The notes beneath the pieces were generated by a model. That model was given only the letters and a program-made list of their open reading frames with translations, made no database searches and was not told the origin of the DNA. Both the position numbers and the translations under genes were made by a program. 64,000 nt of DNA, taken from Photobacterium gaetbulicola Gung47 (lineage in GTDB: Bacteria; Pseudomonadota; Gammaproteobacteria; Enterobacterales; Vibrionaceae). The DNA lies in contig CP005973.1 in the NCBI GenBank assembly GCA_000940995.1, positions 930,001 to 994,000 of the forward strand. The letters run 5' to 3'. Of the stretch, positions 16,535 to 24,482 are shown piece by piece. Within the stretch, counting starts at the first letter, position 1, and each line of letters starts with the position of its first letter.

Positions 16535-17140
16535 ATGATTAAAAACGTAATTTTTGATTTTGGTGCTGTTTTGTTCGAGTGGAATCCTGCAAAAATCGTC
16601 TCTACCTTTACAGATTCGAAGGATGAACAAACCCTTTTGCTAGAACGTGTGCTTAATCACCCCGACTGGCTTGCCCTAGATCGTGGTACGATGCTGATGG
16701 CCGAAGCAATTCCGCGTTGCGCCGGGCGAGTCAATTTTCCCGAATCGAGGATGGAAGATTTTTTCGAGCATATCCAAAATAGCCTGTGCTTGATAGATGA
16801 AACTTACAACCTGGTTAACCAGGTTCTAAGCCTTAACCTTTCGGCTTACTTCCTTACGAATATGAGTAGTGCTTTTTTTGAAAAGCTCAATGAAAGACAT
16901 GGGTTGTACCAGCTCTTCGATGGAGGCTTAGTATCCGGCAAAGAGCTTAGCATTAAGCCTGAAACTGAAATTTTTGAATTACTATGCCAGCGCTTTGAGA
17001 TCAATCCGGAAGAGTCATTATTTATTGATGACCAACCTAAAAATTTAGAGGCAGCTAAATCGCTTGGTTTCAAGGTTTTTCTGTTTAAATCCCCGCAGGA
17101 AAGCTGTCGCGATATTCGTAATTTGCTAAAAATTAACTAG
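16535..17140 (+). CDS. HAD-family hydrolase (YihX-like phosphatase)
   Basis: Haloacid-dehalogenase superfamily. Motif I is FDFGAVL, with the second Asp of DxD replaced by Gly as in the HAD-IA variant-3/YihX group. Motif II is FLTNMS, motif III the Lys in SIKPETEIF, and motif IV SLFIDDQPKNLEAA. Length 201 matches YihX-type glucose-1-phosphate phosphatases, but the substrate is not determined by these motifs. The spacing to the protease gene downstream is 90 bp, so a shared transcript is possible. Confidence 0.85.
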   Translation: MIKNVIFDFGAVLFEWNPAKIVSTFTDSKDEQTLLLERVLNHPDWLALDRGTMLMAEAIPRCAGRVNFPESRMEDFFEHIQNSLCLIDETYNLVNQVLSLNLSAYFLTNMSSAFFEKLNERHGLYQLFDGGLVSGKELSIKPETEIFELLCQRFEINPEESLFIDDQPKNLEAAKSLGFKVFLFKSPQESCRDIRNLLKIN

Positions 17141-17230
17141 AATTTCTCATAACAAGATGAAATTCATTTATCGTTCATCTTAAAAATGGCATATTGCCTA
17201 ACAATTTGTACCTAATAGTCAGGAGTATTC

Positions 17231-17746
17231 GTGAAGAGACTTTTAATCCCTGCATTGCTGTTGTTCTCTGTTGCGGGTTCTAACCTTGCCTTAGCTGAGG
17301 CTAAAAATGATGATTCCAAATCTATTGTAGGTCAAGTCGAGACAATCAAAGTCTATGATTTAGAAATGGATTATTTGGCCCGTATTGACACTGGAGCTGC
17401 GACAACCTCCATTCATGCTAAGGATATCAAGGTCATAGGTGAAGAAAGTGACAGTGATAACATGCGCGATCACCTTGGCCATACCGTCCAATTCACCTCT
17501 ATTAATGAAAAAGGTGAAGAAGCCACCTTCAAAGGGAAAATCGTCAAGGTTAGTAAAATTCGTAATGCCCAGGGGGTTGAGCGCCGTTATGCAGTAAAAA
17601 TGGACTTAGGCTGGAATGGTGAACACAAAACTGTCGCGGTCAATTTGCGAGACCGGAGCAAACTTGAGTATAAGCTACTGATTGGAAGAAACTGGCTTGA
17701 GGGTGATTATCTTGTAGACGTTGAAAAGCTAGATGAAGATGATTAA
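17231..17746 (+). CDS. Secreted retropepsin-like aspartic protease (RimB/DUF785-type)
   Basis: Single-domain, retropepsin-like family formerly called 'ATP-dependent zinc protease' (PF05618). A signal peptide (KRLLIPALLLFSVAGSNLALA) places it in the periplasm. The catalytic DTGA sits in ARIDTGAATTSIHA and the conserved C-terminal block is LIGRNWLEGDYLVDV. As in other retropepsins it should dimerise. In related systems, genes of this family lie next to ATP-grasp ligases (RimK), but here none is adjacent. The start is GTG 17231 with AGGAG six bases upstream. A bidirectional terminator follows. Confidence 0.85.
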   Translation: MKRLLIPALLLFSVAGSNLALAEAKNDDSKSIVGQVETIKVYDLEMDYLARIDTGAATTSIHAKDIKVIGEESDSDNMRDHLGHTVQFTSINEKGEEATFKGKIVKVSKIRNAQGVERRYAVKMDLGWNGEHKTVAVNLRDRSKLEYKLLIGRNWLEGDYLVDVEKLDEDD

Positions 17747-17770
17747 CTCATTCGTTATATAAATATAGTT

Positions 17771-17800
17771 AACAAAAACGCCCTATTCTGGGCGTTTTCT
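17771..17800. terminator. Bidirectional terminator
   Basis: Stem AACGCCC (17777-17783) with GGGCGTT (17790-17796), flanked by A-run and T-run. Confidence 0.85.
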
Positions 17801-17801
17801 A

Positions 17802-18182
17802 TTAGCTCTTCTGCATTTTTGTAATAACTAAATCTAAGTGCTTTTTTATTGCATCTGGAGAGCCTTTTAAGAGTTTAGTCCCTAAGATAACATACCAGCC
17901 ATTAGGCTCACCATTATCATTGATCAACTTATAGCCTTTGTATTCTTCTATTTTTTGACCATTCTTCTCTGATGAATTTCGGGCAAGGAATTTTTCCGGT
18001 GGCATGAACGTTTGCATATCGTACCACCAGTCAATGCTCTTTTTTACAAGAGTAAGCTTATTGATAACAGTATTTCCATTGATAGTTGTCTTCCAACCAT
18101 CGGGTGCTCCTGAGGCGTTTTCAATATTGTGGCCTCGATGGAACAGTCTTTTTTTCATTTCTGCCTCGTTTGGTTGAGCCAT
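17802..18182 (-). CDS. Hypothetical protein with two similar halves (DUF3319-like)
   Basis: 126 residues, no signal peptide. The two halves resemble each other: 'HRGHNIENASGAPDGWKTT' and 'YKGYKLINDNGEPNGWYVI', each followed by a Lys-rich helix ending near an acidic or aromatic residue. I have seen this pattern in the Vibrio DUF3319 group but cannot confirm membership. Start: ATG 18182 (MAQPNEAEM), preceded by GAGG at the right distance; the longer frame to 18203 adds seven residues. Function unknown. Confidence 0.65.
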   Translation of the reverse strand: MAQPNEAEMKKRLFHRGHNIENASGAPDGWKTTINGNTVINKLTLVKKSIDWWYDMQTFMPPEKFLARNSSEKNGQKIEEYKGYKLINDNGEPNGWYVILGTKLLKGSPDAIKKHLDLVITKMQKS

Positions 18183-18323
18183 AATGAACCTCATGATTAT
18201 CATCAGTTATTTTAATATAAGCATCAAAATCTGCGTTTGTCTGCTGTCAAGGCTCATTATTGTTATTTTTTTGCGATTATATATGAAGTTCATCAATTTC
18301 TATATTAGAATATCACTTAATAC

Positions 18324-18341
18324 AAATTATAGTGCATTAGA
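18324..18341 (+). repeat. 18-bp direct repeat, left copy
   Basis: AAATTATAGTGCATTAGA, just upstream of the recombinase gene. It differs at one base from the copy at 19374-19391, on the far side of that gene. Confidence 0.7.
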
Positions 18342-18351
18342 AGAGTAAGTT

Positions 18352-19323
18352 ATGGCCAAAGAGATTGCTGCAATACTAGATAAGACTGAATGTTTAAAAA
18401 GCATTAAACGTTTTTCGAAACCGCTCGAGTCCACAGCCCTTCTCGATAACTTAACTCACAATAAGTACGCCTCGAATACGCTCATTTCATTCAAGAACGA
18501 CTGGAATAATTTCTTGAGCTTCTGCAGCGCAGAGCACATACCCGCCCTGCCGGCCAAGCCGGATACGGTTCATCGTTATATCGAACAAATGGCAAAGAAA
18601 AGGAAATTGGCCAGCTTGAAACGTTACATGGTCACTATTTCACTTATCCATCGCTGCCACAACCTCAGTGATCCTTGCGCTAAAGCTGAGATACGTATTG
18701 CTATGAAAAAACAGCAGCTTGAAAAACATGATGACTCCCAGAACGCAGCCCCATTTCGAGATGAACATCTTCAGCAACTAGTCGACTATTTTGAATTGTC
18801 TACAAAGCCTAAGGATGTCAGAGATTTAGCGATATGGGCTGTTATGTTCGAAGCTATGCTAAAACGGAGTGAATTGGCTGCGCTATGCGTAGAAAACCTT
18901 TATATCCATAGTTCCGGTCTCATTGACCTAGAGGTAGGCAGTACAACAATCTCACTCAGCTCAATTGCCTCAAAAGCTCTACAAAGATGGCTGATGCTCG
19001 GTATGGTCATCGACGGGTTTGTTTTTAGACGTATCGACCGTCACGGCAATATTGGCGACAAACCATTAGACCATTCATCTATCTACCGTGTGTTCCGCCG
19101 GGCAAGCGAAGAACTGGGGCTTGGCAATACCTCCCTGTTTTCGGGCCAATCTCCGCGTGTAGGTGCTGCTCAGGACCTATCAGACGCCGGACTTTCAATT
19201 GTTGAAATCCAAGAACAAGGCCGATGGAAAAGCCCGGCGATGCCCGCGCAATATGTCGGCAACACCGATAGGCATGAGAAAGAAATTAGTAAGTTTATTA
19301 AGCCAAAACCTTGGGAAAAGTAG
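18352..19323 (+). CDS. Tyrosine-type site-specific recombinase (phage-integrase family)
   Basis: 323 residues. A SAM-like N-terminal core-binding domain spans about residues 25-105 (TLISFKNDWNNFLSFC). The catalytic domain follows. Arg-I is in KRSEL (R172). The usual H-x-x-R is Q266-S-P-R269 in SGQSPRVGAAQDL. W292 is in EQGRWKS and the nucleophile is Y301 in QYVGN. The His-to-Gln change at box II is unusual but the other key residues are kept. The layout 'GHSxRVGAAQDL...GW' is typical of integrases carried by plasmids or islands. The gene sits between 18-bp direct repeats, so it may act on them. Confidence 0.85.
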   Translation: MAKEIAAILDKTECLKSIKRFSKPLESTALLDNLTHNKYASNTLISFKNDWNNFLSFCSAEHIPALPAKPDTVHRYIEQMAKKRKLASLKRYMVTISLIHRCHNLSDPCAKAEIRIAMKKQQLEKHDDSQNAAPFRDEHLQQLVDYFELSTKPKDVRDLAIWAVMFEAMLKRSELAALCVENLYIHSSGLIDLEVGSTTISLSSIASKALQRWLMLGMVIDGFVFRRIDRHGNIGDKPLDHSSIYRVFRRASEELGLGNTSLFSGQSPRVGAAQDLSDAGLSIVEIQEQGRWKSPAMPAQYVGNTDRHEKEISKFIKPKPWEK

Positions 19324-19373
19324 CACTGAATTTTTGTTTTGAGAGGAAATTGTAGTTATTTTCAATAACCATA

Positions 19374-19391
19374 AAATTATAGTGCGTTAGA
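19374..19391 (+). repeat. 18-bp direct repeat, right copy
   Basis: AAATTATAGTGCGTTAGA, 50 bases after the recombinase stop codon. It matches the left copy (18324-18341) at 17 of 18 positions. Confidence 0.7.
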
Positions 19392-19406
19392 GGCAAAAAA
19401 GGTGTT

Positions 19407-20045
19407 TTATCTTTTGGGTTCATCAGTCCAATGCTCGCTGTAGCCTTTCGACATATCTATGCATGCGGTTATTCTGTCGAATAAGGACATTAATGGTTCC
19501 ATATTGCCAAAATAACCTGCTTGATTTGCCGCTACCCATTCATCAAGCCCTATCCCTTCCCAGCACACTTCATAACCGGCGTTAATTGCCAGGATTTCAA
19601 AGAAGATCCGCTGTACCCGCCCATTTCCTTCTCTGAATGGGTGGATAACATTGAGCTCACAGTAGAAATAAGCAATTTTCTCAATAAAATCTTGCCGTCC
19701 CAAATGGCATAAGTGATCTCGACTTGCCAACTGCTCCAATAGTTTTACGGATTCCCGTTCAATATTTTCCCAGTGACAAAACCGAGTCTCTCCTTTTGTG
19801 ATATCAACCGTTCTTGGTATGCCAGCCCACGGGTAGAGATCCTGGAAAAGGATACGATGAATTTTTTTCAGGTAGTCAAACGAGAAGTTATTGAAATCAG
19901 GCTCAAAATGACTAGCCCGGACCCGCGTAAAATCACGCTCAGCCGCTTCGAGTTCGTCCTCATCTCGAATATTGAGCAAATTAATAAGTACCGTACTGTT
20001 TGGATAACAGTCTGGATCTCTATCTACCCCATACCTATCTGGCAT
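19407..20045 (-). CDS. fic: Fic-family AMP-transferase toxin
   Basis: Fic-domain protein (212 residues) that transfers AMP to target proteins; homologues paired with small antitoxins modify gyrase or topoisomerase IV. The full active-site motif HPFREGNGRVQR occurs at residues 135-146, with its catalytic His, the Asn and both Arg. Upstream blocks match the fold: YPWAGIPRTVDITKGETRF and the helices of the core. Its ATG lies inside the 3' end of the upstream antitoxin gene (11-bp overlap), implying translational coupling. The start is ATG 20045. Confidence 0.93.
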   Translation of the reverse strand: MPDRYGVDRDPDCYPNSTVLINLLNIRDEDELEAAERDFTRVRASHFEPDFNNFSFDYLKKIHRILFQDLYPWAGIPRTVDITKGETRFCHWENIERESVKLLEQLASRDHLCHLGRQDFIEKIAYFYCELNVIHPFREGNGRVQRIFFEILAINAGYEVCWEGIGLDEWVAANQAGYFGNMEPLMSLFDRITACIDMSKGYSEHWTDEPKR

Positions 20046-20208
20046 ATTGACCTTTCAACTTGTTAATTTGTTCAACTTCCAGCAGACCACCCTCATGAAT
20101 GACACTTTCTTCAGGCTCAAGGTGAATACCTTCAAGTCGCAGACTGGCACGATAATTCTTCGCCTGTAACTGCTTAAAGCGCCTTTTTTTCTCATCATCC
20201 GTTAACAT
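20035..20208 (-). CDS. yhfG: YhfG-type antitoxin of the Fic pair
   Basis: A short gene of 57 codons from ATG 20208 to TAG 20035-20037, beginning MLTDDEKKRRFKQLQAKNY. Residues 22-27 are SLRLEG, matching the (S/T)xxxE(G/N) inhibitory-helix motif of class I Fic antitoxins, in which the Glu fills the Fic active site and blocks ATP. The size, charged helical sequence and position directly upstream of fic match YhfG of E. coli. It overlaps fic by 11 bases. Confidence 0.85.
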   Translation of the reverse strand: MLTDDEKKRRFKQLQAKNYRASLRLEGIHLEPEESVIHEGGLLEVEQINKLKGQYAR

Positions 20209-20283
20209 TAATTATCTGTCGCCTCATAATCGTTATCTGCGCTGGCGTACTATATCTGATTATAGCCAGTCTGATTTGAGATG

Positions 20284-20307
20284 AAAAAAAGCCGGGCTAA
20301 CCCGGCT
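20284..20307 (-). terminator. Terminator of ddl
   Basis: Stem AGCCGGG (20290-20296) with CCCGGCT (20301-20307). On the minus strand it is followed by a T-run (A-run at 20284-20290). Confidence 0.8.
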
Positions 20308-20313
20308 CTTCAA

Positions 20314-21306
20314 TTATTTCACAGCATTCTTGATTGCTTGCTCCAAGAAGCCTTTGAACGTATGGCCATGGTGCTCAAGCATTTTAGGGAACATCGATAT
20401 CGGCGTCATTCCAGGGAATGTATTGATTTCATTCAGAAGGATCTCACCCTCCTCACTCAAGAAGAAATCAATTCGCGACAGATCCTTAAGCTTCATATGA
20501 ACAAAGGCTTTGCGAGCATACCCCCTGATCGCATCAATTTGCTCCTCGGTAAGGTTTGTCGCTTCAACCACCGTTGTCGAGTGGCTATCTGCACTGTATT
20601 TCTCTTCGTAGGTGTAGAATTGGTCGTCAGGACACGATACTTCACCAGGCTTAGTAATAATTAGCTCACCATTATACTGGTAAGAAGAGATCTCCAACTC
20701 ACGCGGCTTAATCGCTTTTTCAATCAAAACTTGCTCTGAATAACCGAATGCCGCATTGATAGCCTCTTCCAAAGCCTCTTTTTCAGTGACTCGGTAACAG
20801 CCAACAGACGAACCTTGGCTCGCGGCTTTGACAAATACTTTACCCCACTTATCAAAAGCGTCTGCTGCCTGCTGGTGTGCTTCAGAGGTATTTTCACTCA
20901 AGAACACATATGGCGTATTTGGAATTCCCAGAGCATCGAACCATAGCTTGGTTGTTATTTTGTTGAAGCAATTAGTGCTCGCTTCCGCACCACAACCAAG
21001 GTAAGGCAGCTTGGCCATATCAAGAAACGACTGGAGATCGCCAGTTTCACCGGGAAAACCATGAACACACGGAATAACATAATCGACGGTAGATTTGTCA
21101 CCGCCCTGCTGTAATGTGCGGTCGAGGTTAAGGTGACAAAGCTGGCCCTGGTGATTGAACCAGCCATCAGACTTCATTTCTATTCGGGTATAGGTAATGT
21201 TGTCAATCTGCTTGAGCTGCTGTTCAATGTAATTTGCAGATACTAGAGAGACTTCGTGTTCGGCACTTCCGCCGCCACAGAGTAATAAAACGTGGATTGA
21301 GCTCAT
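20314..21306 (-). CDS. ddl: D-alanine--D-alanine ligase
   Basis: ATP-grasp ligase that makes D-Ala-D-Ala for peptidoglycan precursors in the cytosol. Visible motifs: GGGSAEHEVSLVSA near the N-terminus, CVHGFPGETGDLQSFL, VKAASQGSSVGC, ISRID-like SRIDFFLSEEGEILLNEINTFPGMTP at the C-terminus (split across metal-binding residues), and PKMLEHHG. The sequence is of the DdlA/B type. I start at ATG 21306 (MSSIHVLL); an ATG two codons earlier has AGGG immediately next to it and is less favourable. It is not in the dcw cluster, so it may be the second ligase of the cell. Confidence 0.93.
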   Translation of the reverse strand: MSSIHVLLLCGGGSAEHEVSLVSANYIEQQLKQIDNITYTRIEMKSDGWFNHQGQLCHLNLDRTLQQGGDKSTVDYVIPCVHGFPGETGDLQSFLDMAKLPYLGCGAEASTNCFNKITTKLWFDALGIPNTPYVFLSENTSEAHQQAADAFDKWGKVFVKAASQGSSVGCYRVTEKEALEEAINAAFGYSEQVLIEKAIKPRELEISSYQYNGELIITKPGEVSCPDDQFYTYEEKYSADSHSTTVVEATNLTEEQIDAIRGYARKAFVHMKLKDLSRIDFFLSEEGEILLNEINTFPGMTPISMFPKMLEHHGHTFKGFLEQAIKNAVK

Positions 21307-21508
21307 TATCATCCCTTGTTATTGTCACTGGCTCTCATAGCCAGTGGCTAATTGTTGCTTATACACCTTCATGCATGCCAATACTGTAAAAACATAAGCT
21401 GTATATAAAAATCTTTCTTAATAGTAATAAAAAAAAGGTGACTATTGCACCTCATATCTATACTTATGGCTATTTCTTTCGTTTTTTTGACAAATAGCAG
21501 CCGCTTGA

Positions 21509-21541
21509 ACCAAAAATCACCCAGGCCCTGTGATTTTTGGT
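21509..21541. terminator. Long hairpin downstream of acr3
   Basis: A perfect 12-bp inverted repeat (ACCAAAAATCAC at 21509-21520, GTGATTTTTGGT at 21530-21541). It lies 60 bases behind the acr3 stop on the minus strand. No long U-tract follows, so termination is plausible but unproven. Confidence 0.5.
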
Positions 21542-21600
21542 GGCAAAACACAAAGCCCACCGTTTCACCAGACAAGACGTTGGGCTGTGTGTGATAGCCG

Positions 21601-22632
21601 TTATGCTATTTCAGGCCCAAATTGATGGCGTGTTTTATTGGCGTATGCAACAAGTGACAACATTACCGGTACCTCAACCAATACCCCCACTACGGTTGCG
21701 AGTGCCGCACCAGAATGGATACCAAACAAACTGATTGCCACTGCGACAGCCAACTCAAAAAAGTTAGAAGCACCTATCATGGCACCTGGCGCTGCAACAT
21801 TATGTGGTTGCTTCCACTTTTTCATCCATATATAGGCTACGGCAAAAATTAAATAAGTCTGAATCAATAGCGGAATGGCTATCAGTAAGATATCCAAAGG
21901 ATTATCAATAATTGTCTGAGCTTGGAAGCCGAATAAAAGAATCACAGTACCGACCAAACCCAAGATAGAGAAAGGTTTGAGAGTTGCAGCCAATTTATCC
22001 AGCTTGTCTTGCTTACTACCTTTTCTGTGCAAGTAATGACGGGTAATGGCCCCGGCAATTAATGGAATAACAACGAACAATGTGACTGAAAGCAACAACG
22101 TGTCCCAGGGTACAGTGATATCTGTTACCCCTAGGAGCAAGGCCGCGATGGGAGCGAAAGCAACAACCATAATCAAGTCATTAATCGCAACCTGGACCAC
22201 CGTATAATTGGCATCACCTCTGGTTAACTGACTCCATACGAAGACCATCGCAGTACATGGTGCCACACCCAGCAGGATCATACCGGCGATATACTCTTCC
22301 CCCAACGACGGTGAAATCCACCCACCAAACAGGTAGCGGATAAATAAGATAGCCAGCAATGCCATGGAGAATGGTTTAATGAACCAGTTGACAACAATGG
22401 TCACAACCAAGCCTTTAGGGCGGCGATGAAATTGTTTAATCGATGCAAAATCTACCTGCATCATCATTGGATAAATCATCAGCCAAATCAACACCGCTAT
22501 AACCATGTTGATTTGTGCATACTGCAAGTCGCCCAGCATGGTAAACAGCTCAGGAAACAGTACGCCACCAACTATTCCGGCCAGCATACCCAGCCCAACC
22601 CATGCACTGAGGAAACGCTCGAAAACACCCAT
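21601..22632 (-). CDS. acr3: ACR3-type arsenite efflux permease
   Basis: Membrane protein of the bile-acid/arsenite/riboflavin superfamily with about ten transmembrane segments. ACR3 marks are GVAPCTAMVFVWSQL, carrying the thiolate Cys essential for As(III) transport, and the segment NFFELAVAVAISLFG. Exports As(OH)3 across the inner membrane. ArsR lies 80 bp upstream on the same strand, so the pair forms an arsR-acr3 operon. No arsC gene is in this operon. AGAGG precedes the ATG at a good distance. Confidence 0.93.
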   Translation of the reverse strand: MGVFERFLSAWVGLGMLAGIVGGVLFPELFTMLGDLQYAQINMVIAVLIWLMIYPMMMQVDFASIKQFHRRPKGLVVTIVVNWFIKPFSMALLAILFIRYLFGGWISPSLGEEYIAGMILLGVAPCTAMVFVWSQLTRGDANYTVVQVAINDLIMVVAFAPIAALLLGVTDITVPWDTLLLSVTLFVVIPLIAGAITRHYLHRKGSKQDKLDKLAATLKPFSILGLVGTVILLFGFQAQTIIDNPLDILLIAIPLLIQTYLIFAVAYIWMKKWKQPHNVAAPGAMIGASNFFELAVAVAISLFGIHSGAALATVVGVLVEVPVMLSLVAYANKTRHQFGPEIA

Positions 22633-22712
22633 AATGGGAACCTCTACAACTTATTGAATTTACGTTTAATGAAATTTTAAGACATCGGCCACTCAACCCA
22701 ATATGGGCATGA

Positions 22713-23057
22713 TTACTTGTCTGCTTGTGTACACACAGCATTGAGCTGGCTCGGGTGACAACTAGCTTGAGTATCCTCACCGCAACACTCTTCGGTTAGA
22801 TACTTGATCAAGTCGATCATCAAAGTGATATTTGCTCTGTAGCGCAGAAACCTCCCCTGTTGTTCAACGGATACTAGCCCCGCATGTAACATCGCCTTCA
22901 AGTGAAACGACAAAGCGTTCGGGGCAATCCCCATTTCCTTTGCCATTTCCCCCGCGACCTTGCCTTCATTTCCAGCCTTTACCAGCAAACGCCATGCATC
23001 AAGCCGTACACCTGAAGACAGTGAGTCAAAAATTGTTGTTGCATCATCTCTGTTCAT
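22713..23057 (-). CDS. arsR: ArsR-family arsenic-responsive repressor
   Basis: A 114-residue winged-helix repressor that controls the arsenite operon. The recognition helix is in the segment GIAPNALSFHLKAML. The usual ELCVC motif of plasmid-type ArsR is absent. Instead C91, C92 and C100 cluster at the C-terminus (EECCGEDTQASC), as in the Acidithiobacillus-type ArsR. A palindrome 36 bases upstream of the start is a candidate operator. Confidence 0.9.
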   Translation of the reverse strand: MNRDDATTIFDSLSSGVRLDAWRLLVKAGNEGKVAGEMAKEMGIAPNALSFHLKAMLHAGLVSVEQQGRFLRYRANITLMIDLIKYLTEECCGEDTQASCHPSQLNAVCTQADK

Positions 23058-23092
23058 AATTTCAATATTACAACAAACATTGAAATGATCAA

Positions 23093-23120
23093 GATTCGAT
23101 ATTTCACGAAATACCGAATC
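23093..23120 (-). promoter_or_regulatory. Candidate ArsR operator
   Basis: A near-perfect inverted repeat: GATTCGATATTTC on the left and AAATACCGAATC on the right, with a short centre and one mismatch. It starts 36 bp upstream of the arsR ATG, where an autorepressor site is expected. Both half-sites can be read on either strand. Confidence 0.55.
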
Positions 23121-23168
23121 GTTGGCTTATACAATCGAGTAGGAGGAGGCCTCACGGCCTCCGTCCTC

Positions 23169-24482
23169 TCACACCACCGTACAAGCGTGGGTCGCATACG
23201 GCGGTTCCGAATATATTTTCAGTGACTCATACCCATCTCTCAATGAGTACATGCCCATCTCCTTGAACCATTTAACTGGCATGGCCTGATTGAGCTGCGG
23301 CGATAAAGCCAGATGCCACCATCCTTTCTCTGACATCGCTAGCTTCCAAGCATTGCGCTCGTTTACGCCTTCTTGGCGTAACCATGTCGCTATGCTGTGT
23401 CTGCGTTTTCGCTGCTTGAGTCGGTAGCACCGTAAGCGCCGTCTTATCCATTCATCCAAGCGCTGCATCGCGCTTTTCCGCATGGCGAGCTTGAAGTAGT
23501 GTTGCCAACCTCTTAGATATTGAGTTAGTTCGACTATTACTGTCTTCAACTCTCGTCCTCGATTCCGCTTCGTTATTTGACGCACTCGCTTCTTCATGTG
23601 AGTTTGTGCTGTCTTCGAGATATGGATACTTCCATCTCGTTGGAAGCGATGGCCTAAGTAAGTCCGCTCTGTCACTCTTGTTGCCGCACTCTTCTCCCGG
23701 TTGACCGTGAGTTTCAGTTTCTGCTCCAAGAACTCCGTTATCGAGGCTTTTACTCGATTTGCGGCTTCCTCACTGTGTACGTAGATTTGGCAGTCGTCTG
23801 CATATCGGCAGAACTTATGCCCTCTTCGTTCAAGCTCTTTATCCAACTCATCTAATACGATATTTGATAGCAGCGGAGATAATGGGCCACCCTGTGGTGT
23901 CCCTCGTTGCCTCTGCTCGACTAACCCGTTTCGCATTATGCCTGCCTGTAGGTATGACCTGATCAGCTTCAGTACCCGTTTATCTGTGATATCTTTCGAT
24001 AGCCTGTGCATCAGCCTATCGTGGTTCACGGTATCGAAGTATTTCGCTAGGTCAACATCGACTACATAACCCCGCCCCTCCCTGATGTAGTGGCTTGCTG
24101 CCGCCAGAGCATGGTGGGCACTACGGTTGGGCCTGAACCCGTAACTGCTGTTGGAGAACTTAGGTTCGTAGATATCTGTCAGGACTGATGTGATGGCCTG
24201 TTGGACAATCCTATCAAGTACCGTTGGGATACCTAGCTGCCTCACTCCCCCACTAGGTTTAGGGATTTCTACACCCAAGACGGGTTGGGGTTGATAGACA
24301 CCGTCCAGAAGGCTCTGGCGGAGCGCTTGCCCATTGGAAGACTGCCGAAGCACCGAGATAGTGGCTGCTATGTCGAGTTTATCAACCCCAGCACATCCCT
24401 TGTTCTTCTTTACTCTTCTCAGGGCTTGGTTCAGATTCGTTGATGAACAGATCTGCTCCATCAACTGAGTTGAGGTCACCAA
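23169..24482 (-). CDS. ltrA: Group II intron reverse transcriptase / maturase
   Basis: 437-residue intron-encoded protein. Reverse-transcriptase blocks are clear: NKGCAGVDKL, PKPSGGVRQLGIPTVLDRIVQQA, YGFRPNRSAHHAL, VVDVDLAKYFDTVNHD, GTPQGGPLSPLLSNIVLDELD and the catalytic FCRYADDCQIYV. A maturase (X) domain follows (about residues 300-400, RGWQHYFKLAM). There is no HNH endonuclease domain, as expected for class C introns. The last dozen codons (PPYATHACTVV) overlap domain V of the ribozyme. The gene appears intact, so the intron may be mobile. Confidence 0.93.
   Translation of the reverse strand: MVTSTQLMEQICSSTNLNQALRRVKKNKGCAGVDKLDIAATISVLRQSSNGQALRQSLLDGVYQPQPVLGVEIPKPSGGVRQLGIPTVLDRIVQQAITSVLTDIYEPKFSNSSYGFRPNRSAHHALAAASHYIREGRGYVVDVDLAKYFDTVNHDRLMHRLSKDITDKRVLKLIRSYLQAGIMRNGLVEQRQRGTPQGGPLSPLLSNIVLDELDKELERRGHKFCRYADDCQIYVHSEEAANRVKASITEFLEQKLKLTVNREKSAATRVTERTYLGHRFQRDGSIHISKTAQTHMKKRVRQITKRNRGRELKTVIVELTQYLRGWQHYFKLAMRKSAMQRLDEWIRRRLRCYRLKQRKRRHSIATWLRQEGVNERNAWKLAMSEKGWWHLALSPQLNQAMPVKWFKEMGMYSLRDGYESLKIYSEPPYATHACTVV
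23173..23207 (-). ncRNA. Domain V of the group IIC intron
   Basis: On the minus strand ACCGCCGTA-TGCG and ACGC-TTGTACGGTGGT fold into a hairpin of the domain-V type, with a short bulge. It coincides with the last codons of the reverse transcriptase gene. Domain VI (GGAGGCC-GTGA-GGCCTCC) follows at about 23143-23161. Confidence 0.7.

Noticed and set aside
18204..18351. Possible tRNA or tRNA fragment next to the recombinase as integration target
   Set aside because: I looked for a tRNA-like 3' end and TTCRANY loop on both strands around the repeats and found none.
21369..21575. Open frame behind acr3
   Set aside because: Covers a hairpin and AT-rich spacer, no ribosome site.
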